NCBI RefSeq assembly: GCF_050908995.1
Contig: NC_135119.1
Span: forward strand, 5,084,001 to 5,148,000
Source: Andrena cerasifolii
Taxonomy: Eukaryota > Arthropoda > Insecta > Hymenoptera > Andrenidae
Direction: 5' to 3'
DNA length: 64,000 bases
Position 1 is the first letter of the stretch, and each line of letters opens with the position of its first letter. This document shows, one piece after another, positions 11,101 to 23,100 of this stretch. The notes beneath the pieces were generated by a model. The model made no database searches. It saw only the letters and a list, made by a program, of their open reading frames with translations, and had not been told where the DNA came from. Position numbers and translations under genes: made by a program.

Positions 11101-14100
11101 TCGAGTTTCGAGAACTTCTCAGCTTTATACGCCGCATTTTCAGCATTCACTAGTTTCGTTAGAAGGAATTCCTTGAACTCCACTCCTCGCAAAAACACAG
11201 CTGGCGTTGGCAATGCTGGACCGAACCAGGGGACATCGTTGCGCGCTGTTACGCTTACTTTGTACCTGCGTTTGGAATATTCATGAATGTTTAAAGACGC
11301 GCTTTATTGCCATAATAATGCTGTTGTAATAAAGTTCGGCTTTGTGATTAATGGCGCGTGGGCATCCGCGTTTTCCGCCGTGAAGATTGCAACGCTCCGC
11401 GGACCATTTGGGGCGGAGGTTTGCTTAAAATTGGGAACAGTGATTGGGTAACTGATACATCCGAATTTCGCGCTACCTCGCTATATGGGCACAGTGCATA
11501 CGGATCTAAGAATATACCTGGTATTAGGAGTGCAAGGGTCGACGACTTGTACCACGATGAATGCGTGTAAGAAGTGGCTGGCGATCATATCTGGACTGAA
11601 AGGAGTCGCCTCCTCTTGGAATATTATTGCGACGATGTCGTTGCCGATGTGTCTTTTACGCTGCAATTGCTGGGAGTCCCCTGGACTGTATGGAAGCAGA
11701 GAGGCGACATGGAACAGCACTTCTCGCCCTCGAAACACCTCGTATACCGCAGAATCTCCAGTCTGCCCGTGCCGAGTATCCAAACCTCCGCAATATCTGC
11801 GAAAATCAACATTTAAACTTCAACATCGCGGTTAAAACGGCACTGTTGTTATAAAACAGTAGCGAATTCAAGGCTTACACTTTAACAGTTGATTGAGTGA
11901 ACGTACATTTAATTCACAGTTTCAGTCTACAAATTTAGAAAGTTAACTGTATGCGGCGTTTCTACACAATATCTACTACTGACCATTCCATTTCAGGAGA
12001 TTTATATTTTACTAATTGTGTTCGTGCAATGAAAAACAGTTAAGTGAAATCGTGAAATTAAATTATCGAACTAATGCGACAGAAATAATCGCAATTCAAT
12101 TAGCAGCTTACACATTACAATATTTCGCAATTATTCAGTTCACTGCAATATAGGTACACTGCTCGAAATAATTAGAGGGCCATCTATGCAAATGAGAAAA
12201 TCAATATGTTACACCAATATATTAATTAAACATTTCAGATCCTTTTACTAGATAAACGCTCCTCTACTAGCTCCCATTTATCAGATTTCTATTTACATTT
12301 TTGTTCCTGTGTATGTAGCTTGAAAACCATATTAGATATAAAAAAAATTAGTAGAATGAAAATTTAATGGTCTATACTAATATGGAATCAAATTGTTTAA
12401 AATTTGTAGTATACATAAAAAAACCGTTCCCCACTACAAATTTTAAATAATTTGATTTTATAATTTTTATAGAACGTAAAAATCCTTTGAACTTATATTC
12501 TAACAATTTTTTATATTTATCATATATATTTTTCGAAATATTTTATTTATTTATTACTATTCGCGGGATAAACCCTACAAATGTTAATGTTTCAGACAGA
12601 AATCACCGAATCCTCCAGCTACTTCCAAAAATTTGCTTTCCCATTTTCGATGTTGCAGCCTTGATAAAAATTGAAGCCAGGAATACTATATAATGGAAGC
12701 TTCTAGAACCATCGTTACTAACCCCTTATGATCCTTTAGATCGATCTTCTGACCAAGCAGGTCAAGAAACTCCTGGAAAGCGGGCGTGATTTGCCTGTTC
12801 CCAAAGAGTTGCTCCTCGGTCACCTGTCCCACACGCTGATGAAGAACACCGAACTTAAACCTCGACACCAGGGCGTGCTCGTCATAACGCGCCACCGCTG
12901 CGCCAGCACCGGAACAGACAACAGGCATCAGCGTGCTCACGCTCAGGGATTCGTTGATAGCCTGTAAAAAGGATCCTACGTCACACAACGAACGACACCG
13001 CGTCGATAGATTGTGGAACTGAGAAAGAAATATGCGGGTTTCTTCCAGCAATGCATTTGGCGATGACTGCATTGCCCGCGATTAAAATCAGCATCTGTTT
13101 CTTTTCCACATGCTGACGTTTAAGCTGTCACTCAAACTGCGTGTATATATGAGGCATTGGGAGCAGAAACGGTCTGACCCACATTTTTAGCAAAATTGAG
13201 TTAGACCAATCATATAAGATAGAAAAAAAAAATCAACGTGGGTTGGTTCGCTTTTGCTCTCAAAGCCTCATATGTAGGGTGACTTATGAAGAACAGAACA
13301 CTTGAAGAATATAGAAGATACGTGAAACGAGACGCAGGTGGTTATACGAGATGAATATGTGGAAGACAATTTTTCTAAAAGTAGGAGTTGGTGAGTTCAG
13401 TCATGTGTCATAACGTGACATTGCGGTGGCCATGAATTGAACAGTTCTGTTCCTCAGAACTCGCAGTGTACATACGTTATACAGTGGTAGTGCTGGTTAT
13501 TCGGCCAATGTAACGGTCTTTGATTCGAAATAAGAAATCAGGAGGGAAGAACGGAGAACGGATTTTGTGGGGAATGCAGAAGGCGATAGTTAGTAGTGTT
13601 GGACAATCCCAAAAACGGTCGCTTAAGTGCTACTCTCGGAAATGCAGAAACGGCTCTGGTTCGCTCCCGACTGTCGTCCTGGCTATCCAGGGTACCCCCC
13701 TGACCCTGGGCCCAATCTCTTCGACGATCCTCTACCAACGCAACAGATAGTGTCGGTTTATTCAAGGTCCAACTGACGCGCCGCGCCTCAGAGTTTCCTC
13801 TATAGCAGCATTGAAACCAAGCAAGATGGAGTGAGCATTTAATCTCTTTCTAGGAGACCACCGTGCAGGCCACAGGGTGGACGGAAAGCAGAGTGAGGTC
13901 TGAAAGACCACGTCTTAACTCGATGGGATCACCGTAAGGAATTGTTGCTATTGGGCAGGCCATAATGGTCGCGAATTATAAACGTTCGCAACCGGGGAAA
14001 CCTACCCGTAAGGTTGCCAGCAGCAAGCAACGCACCAGGAGAAAAACGGTCACCCATCTTTCCCCGGTACGCGCCCCACGATGCTTAACTTCGGTGATCG

Positions 14101-17100
14101 AACGAGAACCGGTGTTTCCATCGCGGCCACCGCCGCTGGCTCTACCAACGCAACATCTAGTATAGCTGTCTTGGCCCAAAAGGGACGCACTCTTCCTCAG
14201 GCTTTCGCCTATACGAGCATTTGGCTTGCAAGGTGGTATTAGCTGTACATAACTAGCGACCCCGCCAGGGCCGGGCCGGAAAAAGCAGAGAAGGACCACG
14301 CTTGACTCCACGGCGTCTACTGTAGGAATTTTTCTCTCTGAGCACGATGCCAGGTCACGAAGAATATAATACATTCGCAAGCAGACTAAGTCCCTGGCTA
14401 TCTTCTGCTCTGTTTGGGGTGCATGCACTCACCCGGGACCATCAGGGACGCTCTGGTGGCCGGGGACGGCCTTGCATAAAATCGCATGCCAGTCCCCATG
14501 CGAATCGGGTACACCGGGAACGTAACCGCCCGTACAGGGGTTAGAAGAACCACCTGCCCCTCGTGGGGTACCAACGCAACAATTGCCATCTGGCCCTCTC
14601 ATATCTCCAGCTCTTCCTATCGCGAGACGTAAACCGCCGTACCGCGACAAACACAAGGCGCGGCCCGCCAATATCCTACAGTAGGCTGAGGAGACAGTTT
14701 AGTAGTCTAGTGAAATTAGACAGAAATACAGTGGTCCCCGGATTATTGACATGCTTTTTACCCCGGATCATTAGGAAAGACCTACCCACCCCACAGTTTT
14801 GCTTCCTCGGTGCGAGCGAGGGCCTTCGGTCCCGGGTAGACCGCCCGTTCACTGCCGAGAACAACAAAACCGTTGGGTCAGGTAAAATACCCAGTAGAGA
14901 AAAATAAAATGTTCATGTTTTTGATAAATGTTCATGAAAGTATTACTAATGGATTTTTTAGGATTTCCCAATGAAAATGAGTTCAAATATGGAGAAATTC
15001 TTTCCTGGTCGTGAAATACAACTAAAATATAAAATATAAAAGGCTCATTTATTTAATAACCAATTTCCAATAATGACAACTGACAAGGGAAGACCTCGAA
15101 CCCGGAAATTGAAAAAAAATCTGAAATTTTGTGAATATGTAGGGGATTTCCTCCTGATCACAACGTAATTTTTGTTTGCTGCTCAAATTCACTCTAAGGG
15201 GGTGAAATTCACCCCTGAAAATTCAGCTGTGCTCCGATTTTTATTTTGTAACTCGCAATCTGTAAGAGATAGAAAAAAAGTTTCAAGACAAAAGTTACTT
15301 CTTTTAATTAGGACTATCATGTGGTAGCTTGCAGCTCTTAACCTTCAGAGGGCCAGGATTTTTTCACTGAAATTGTAAATTTTGTTTACTTAAAATTTAT
15401 GCATATATACCACCAAAATGGCCGGCAAGGTATCCAAATTCTTAGGTGGTCACTATAATGGCCAGCCCCCGGCCCTCTAAAAGTTAAAGTTCACAAGTTA
15501 TAACACAAAATCGGAAACTACCTGGAATCGAAGGGGTCAATTTCACCCCTTCAGAGTGAATTTGGGCAGCAAACAAAAATTGCGTTGTAATCAGGAGGAA
15601 ATCCCCTACAAATTCACAAAGTCTCAGAAGTTTCTGAATTTCCAGGTTCAGGATCTTTCATTGTAAGTGACGAAACTTGTAATATCTTAATGTTATTGGC
15701 GAAAGAATTTTATTGAAATAATTTCATCTTAAAGTCGCCAGCAAAGGTCAATTGAAACAGTTATAAGCGATAACTCCAACTACATTTATATCCTTTCATA
15801 CATAAAAAGCAGTCCTTCGAAACGTTTGCTTACATAAATTGTAAATTTACATTTGCGTGAAGCGTGAATAAGTAAAATTCTTGAAATATTTATCAAGTCA
15901 GCATATAGCTGCGCATTTTTCAGGACTATATCAGAGGTCTCGATAAATAGACGTAGTTGTTCAATAATAATTGGCACGAATCAAATTCCTTCAACAAGTT
16001 GTTAATATGCTTGCCTATAACTAACGGTTGCTCGAAGCAGTTGTGCAAGAAAAAAGGTCGTCAAATTTACTGTCGCATAATAATGAAAATTTAAACAATT
16101 CCTTATCTGTCATAATGGCACGTGTATACTGTAAAGGAATCGTGAAATGTTGAACATTGCGTCGTTTCGATGTCTATACTGGCACTTATGAACTACTCGC
16201 GAGCTACGCAAGCAATGCAGTTTAACAAGTTTGCGCGGAACTGTGATGTAGGACGTCTTAAACCAATTTCTCGTTGATCCATTAAATGTGTACTAAATGA
16301 TTTGCAAAATGTGTCGCTAACATATATCTATTCCACTATTTGTCCGTCATTGATTGCATTATTCATATTAAAAAAAAAAATGATATACAGTTTTACTGTA
16401 GGTATAGTGCCTCTACGAGCTATAGTAACTTAGGTGTGAGGTCACTCAGCGGGTTCTTAACCGATATCCTGCTGAGTATGGGCCGCTAAACGTGGCCCCC
16501 TACTACCTATTGCAGGACTGTGTTTAGGGAGGATTAGGAGAAAACCGGGGCCCTATAGATTAAGTGTTACAACTTCGATTTTAATAAAATAAAACAGAAA
16601 TTGAAGATACTGTTTATCATTATTAAAATACACCAATTAAGCTTTGCTACTGGCTATTAAAAATTGTCTCACTGTCAGCACATATTAAATACAAATCCAT
16701 TTCAGTAAGGTATATGTACTGCATTACAACAGTAGCAATATAAATTATTTTATATTTATAACTTATTTTACCCTTTAGGGCCCAGGTTTTGTCCTGGTCT
16801 TCCCTAAACACAGTTCTGCGAGAGGTAGTAGTGGGGGCACGTTTAGCGGCCCGTGCCCAGCAGGGTATCGGTTAAGATCCCGCTGGGTACCTCACACCTA
16901 AGTCACTATAGCTCGTAGAGGTACTATACCTAAGGCAAATTTAACCCGGCGGGAGGCGCACCCCATATTGTAACACAGGTTGTCGCTAAGGTGAATGTCC
17001 CAATTTCTGCTCACGTCCCCATTTCTGCTAATTTCGTATTTTTCTTATTATTATATGCGTTACGTTTGTACTATAGTTACAACAAAATAATTATAAATCA

Positions 17101-20100
17101 CTTAAACATTTACACGAGTGTTGCACCAGCTTGGGGCAATACATACATCGCTATTTTTTATGAGCAGAAATACGTTAGCAGAAATACATTTAGAGCATTA
17201 TATATTTAATTACAAATTACTAATAGTTAAACATCTTGAAATATCTTTCTTAAAGAGTTTTTGAATTGGTTGATTTATTATTAAAGAATTAATCAATTAC
17301 TCTGCAAATTTTGATCACAACCAATTTTTTTACACCTTCTTTATGACGAATTAACTCTTAAATGAACAGAAATTGGGACACTCACCTTACCGGGTCAAAA
17401 ATACCCAAAATTGAAACGTAAAAAACCACGGTTTCAGAATATATTTTTTATTTAACTTTGTAATTTTTATGTTAAAGTACAGTCTTTTAAGAATCAAACA
17501 AAATTTATGAAATATTTTAGAATCTGTATTAAAGTTCTTGAAAAAATTGTAACGAAAACTCAAACAGTCTTCATACTTTCGGAACTAGCACCTCCGTGGT
17601 CAATTTTACCCAGTAGCGCCTCCCACCGAGTTAAAGACGCGATCATAAATTCAATTGTTATTTTACTCTTGATAATTTGCAACTGTTTTTCTTTCACGAG
17701 TAACATTAATTTTGCTGCGTGTTTTTCAATGGTTTTTTAAGGGTACTGCAAAATAGCTTGTGACTTGTGAATACATACGAATACCCGGAATTTGCAGTGA
17801 GCAATTTATAAGATATCCTGAAAATACCTCAAAGCTTTTGCGTAAGTCTTGTTGCTTTGAAAGCCTTGGCGCTCGGCCAGTTGTATGTTCACAAGAAAGG
17901 AGAACACCAGGCGTTATTTACTTTTTTTTTAGATTGAAATTTAGTCACAATGGCATGGTATTAATTTTAAGAGCAATATTTACTTTCATTATTAGTGGTT
18001 GGAATTAAGCGGGTAAATATACAAGGAATTATACAACGTTGTCATTATTTCAAGCTAATTGCTTAAGAGACTCTTTTCTTTGGGTAATTGACACCGTATT
18101 CTGCTAAAACTGGCAGTGCTAACATTTATAATTAAAAACACTTGACCGAAAGTAGCATATTTAAATCGCATACGTTGAAAAAAAGAAATAAGGAGTCTAG
18201 CCAATCCATCCGTCTGACGGATTTCAGAGGTTAAGGGGATCTTTAGGAATTAATTAAAGGAGAACTACTATATATAATTTCATGGGACTTTTTGCATTGT
18301 ATTAAGGATATCTTGAGTTATAGAAATATATTTTTTGTTTTATAATTAATCATTGCAGACGGCAGTGGGGAGTCTTTAAAGTCAAGGCGTCAAAAAATTG
18401 ATCCAAATCGGCGGGACCTGTATCTCCAAAAGTTATTATCCGATTCGACTGAAACTTTTTTTTATTTTGAAGAACATACTTCTGGCTACGGGACGAAACC
18501 AGAAAAAAATTACAAAAATTACATTTTTTAGAAAATAACGACACTTGAAGTTTGAAATCACTTTTTTCCTATATTTTTCATCCTTTCAACGCCTTTGAAA
18601 ATTATAAATTTTCGATTTTTTGTATTTTGTCTGGTTTTCCTCCTAGCCAGAAGTATATTCTTAAAAATAAAAAATGTTTCAGTCGATTCGGATACTAACT
18701 TTTGCAGATACAGGTCCCACCGTTTTGGGAACTCTGTTTCGAGAAAAACGCGTTTAAAGTTTTACGTGGGCGCCGAGTTGTTGCCGCTACTCAAATGCCT
18801 ATAACTTCGGGATTTTTACGAATTTCAACAAATCCTTTTAAACACGTATTCCTGAAAGGTTGAACATTCGCAAAATGAAATAAAAAAAATTGACTTTTAC
18901 ACCCCGGAAGGTCCCCTTAAGGTGGAAAATGTGTACATTTGTTGGATTTTTTTACAAGTCAACGGCTTGATGAAGATTTCCCGTTTCTGTATTATTTTTA
19001 CATAGTATTATGAACTATTTAAACAAAAAGTTACAGTTAATAAACTATTATTTTTCGGAAGTTATCGGTACGTATTTGAAACTCTCTCGATTTTAGACGG
19101 CTACACGGTGGCTCTGAATAAAGCTGTATTTCGTGTCTGAAATCTAAAACAGTACAAGTTTTCTATAAAATATGTTAATAGCGATCGACCTACGACGCCT
19201 TTTTTTATTCCCATTACCCGTTTATTATTTATAAAGAAAAAAAGTGGTAATTTTCTCTTAGAAAAATCTAACTTTATCTTTGATATCACCATTTATTTAT
19301 TTTCCAAAAATTTCCAAATCGGCGCTGTAAATCTATAGCTATTAACATATTTTAAAACAAAAATTTACTGTTTTTGATTTCAGACACGACATACAGATTT
19401 TTCTGGGCACCGTGTAGTCGTCTAAAATCGACAGAGTTTCGGATATGTATCCACAACATTTAAAAAATAATAGTTTTTTAACTGAAACTTTTTTTTTAAG
19501 TAGTTCACAATACTACATAAACCCACTACAAAAACGGAAAATCTTCATCAATACGTTGTCTCGTAAAAAAATCCACAAAATGTACACATTTTCCGAGCGT
19601 TCAAACGGGTATACCCCCTCGAGTATAATCGAATATTATTACATTAAAGTACAGCGTGTTTCATAACATGTGAGCACAACTCCAGAGATGAGCCCGGCAA
19701 ATAGAAGCACCGAAAGAATATTAATACTCCTCCCAAGCCTTTCTCCAAGAAAGTGCCCGAAGCGACCAGTTTGCGGCTTCAATAAAAGCCCCAGCAATAA
19801 ATATTTAATTAATTACGAAATTAGTTACGCTAACTCTATTCGTCCCGAGAATAAAAATATTGGAGCATAAAAACACCCATAACTAAACAACAAGTGTCCA
19901 ATAGAACAACCGTGAACACGAACATTTTTCGTTATCTCTATGTGCCTCACTCATCGTCCACCTGAAGATACGACCATTCGTTTTGAAACGCCCTGTACAT
20001 CTGGTCACGATGCTGGCGAGACACCGCGCGAAGGAGATGACCGTCGCGCAGTGAAAGCCACTAAACAAAAGAGCTGTTGAGCGTATCCTGTCAAAGAGAG

Positions 20101-23100
20101 AGGAAACTTCACCTTGACCATTTTCGCGGGCGATGGATTCGGGCCGAGGTTTACGGCTGGTACCAATTCGTGGGTCGAGCCCGCTCGCAATCGCAGCAAG
20201 ACCCGCCAGTGCTCCTGTCCAGCGACCGTCTCGGCCTTCACCGAGACCAGGACCGGCCCGTTCTCTCCGTCCCTTCCCACCAGGTTCACGTGCTCCTGCA
20301 AAAGAGAAAGGTTAAAGCGAGATGAAACGAAGCGGGGCCTTTTTACGATCGAGGGCAGCCGATGAGTCGCCCCCTCCCCCCTCCCCCCCCGGCCACCCCA
20401 CCCTTGCCGCGTAAAATGCACAGCGGTCGCCACTCGCCCGTCGACTTTGACGCTTTTGCGCGGCGCCCAAAGCGAGTGAAAGGCGTAACATTTCCGTGGC
20501 AGTCAAAGAGCACAGTTAAGGGTGCCCGTGCCGCGGCTGAAGAAAAAGTAGTAACCGATACCTGATTGGTTAGGCAAGAATTGTCTGCAGGGAATACCTA
20601 TCCGGGAAATAACCGGAGCGGATTTTTTTACTTGAGATTCTACGTCAGTGATTCCCAACCGATCAGTGGCGGATGCGTCTTCTGAGGGGTCGCCACGGTT
20701 TTTTTTTATTTTTTAATATTGTTAAGTTGGAGTTCTAATTTAAAATACCTATTTTTAATGCGTTTTCTTTACCTTATTAAATTTACATTACCTTACGTGG
20801 AGGAGAGGGGTCGCAGGTTATTTGAATATTGTAAAAGGGGGTCGCAAATCAAAAAAGGTTGGGAAACACTGTTCAACGTGTTCGTCGAGGTGGACTAAAT
20901 TAAAGGCGATTTTAGGTGCCTTCAACTTGAGCTAAGTAGTTAAGAGAAATCTGTATTCCTTACTGCTGCTTATTTTACAAAAGTTTCATGGAAAACGGTG
21001 ATGCGTACTTTATGGAGATTTCTTGTTAGTTAAGATTGTAAGCACCCGGAAGGAATTTTTAGATAGGGAAGAAATATTACATGAAAAATTACAATTCTCT
21101 TGGAAGAAGTGAAGGGTGTGCAAACTAGAGCTGTAATTATTCGAAATATGATTATATTTCTTCGAATATTCGAATAATTTTGAATACGATTAATTTATTC
21201 GAATATGCGAATAATTCGAGTAATTTTGAATACAATTAATTTCTTCGAATATTCGAATAATTCGAATAATTTCGAATACGATTAATTTCTTCGAATATTG
21301 GAATAATTCGAATAATTTCGAATACAATTAATTTCTTCGAATGTTCGAATAATACGAATAATTTCGAATACGATTAATTTCTTTGAATATTCGAATAATT
21401 TCGAATACGTTTAATTTCTTCAAATATCCGAATAATTTCGAATACGATTAATTTCTTTGAATATTCGAATAATTCGAATAATTTCGCATACGATTAATTT
21501 CTTCGAATATTCAAATAATTCGAATAATTTCGAATACGATTAATTTCTTCGAATATTCAAATAATTCGAATAATTTCGAATACGATTAATTTCTTCGAAT
21601 ATTCGAATATTCGTGTAATTCGAAAATGATTAATTTCATCGAATATTGGAATAATTCGAATGTGAATAAGTTCATCGAATATTCGAATAATTAGGAGTAT
21701 TTGTATATTCGAATATGAATAATTTCATCGAATATTCGAATAATTAGGAGTATTCGTATATTCGAATATGAATAATTTCATCGAATATTCGATTAATTAG
21801 GAGTATTCGAATATTCGAACATGAATAATTTCATCGAATATTCGAATAATTAGGAGTATTCGGATATTCGTAGTGATCGACTTTGGGATTGCACCGAATA
21901 GGATTCTGAACATGAAACAATTTTTCACAGTTTATCATAACATTTTTTTCATATTGGCGTTCACAATCATTTGTTTTTCAAACGATCAATTTCGAACTTT
22001 ATTAATCTTTAGTAAATTATTAGAATACTTAGATCGTTCGAATATTTGTTAAGCCCTAGTGCAAACGCAGACTTAATAGCGACCAATAATATATGTTAAG
22101 TAGATATGTGAAATATGAAAACTATTTCTATCATTTCGCCAGCGCTAAACAACTTAATTACCAAGCTTGGATTTCATTGATTCTAATCGCGATTCTAATC
22201 ACTCGTGAAAGCTTTAAACTTTCAAATACGCCTTGCGTTTCGCATTATATCATCGAAAATACCAGTAAAAATTGACAATTTATAATGTGTAAATAGAAAA
22301 CTATTTATAACTAACTTCTCCCTTTCATTCAGCAACTACTTCACATTTTCATGAGAAAAGTTGAGTATGGTTGCTAAACGTGTTAGATGATACCGTGAAC
22401 CACGTGTTTCAGATTACATAATATATGCTCTGGAATATGTACCAGGCTGCGGTGTGTCATTATCGTATGTTAGAGTAACATGTTCCATTATATTATAGCA
22501 CATGGAAAATGCCCATTAAAGTAAGACGTCATCGTACGGCAAAATAATGGAACCACGTATGAAACATATCCTCATCGCTAACAAACCTTACACCATGTTC
22601 TGCACGTATACATATGTTAGGATATAAATTTTAAATAACATTGTAGTGTTGCTTTTACTACATTTAAATGTAGAATACACCAGACTCTAACTTATTTAAT
22701 TCTCATTATACCAACATATAATTTATCTTCAAACCATAAATCGCCCATTGGAATGTCAGTATTTTTTATTTTTCAGTACTTGTCTCCGACAGATTATATT
22801 TCCAATTTTTTAACAACAATTGAATGTGATAAGCAACAAACTGTCAACAGTATAATAGTTTAGATAAAATATGCAGGTTCGATATTACATTAAAAATAAT
22901 TTCGTTCGATATCTCCACTGTACACCGTCTTCTTTATTTTTTAATATTTATTTTACAAAGTGATCTACCGGAAAACAGAAATACCTCAACGAACTGTGTG
23001 CACATTTATTATATTTTATCATGCAGCAGAATTAGAACTCGATTCATAGAAATTATATCGTTTTTATTTTCACATAATTAGTCAGGGATTTTTTGTAAAA

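Noticed and set aside
12159..12440. Tc1/mariner MITE
   Set aside because: One mariner-like end (ACTGCTCGAAATAATTAGAG) is visible, but I could not find an inverted partner or a second TA border.
13976..14428. 150-codon minus-strand open frame as a gene
   Set aside because: It runs through the 5S-derived sequence and repeat units, with no homology; GC richness explains its length.
20005..20433. 142-codon minus-strand open frame as a single exon
   Set aside because: Only 20113-20295 shows RapGAP homology; the rest is intron read-through past clear splice sites.
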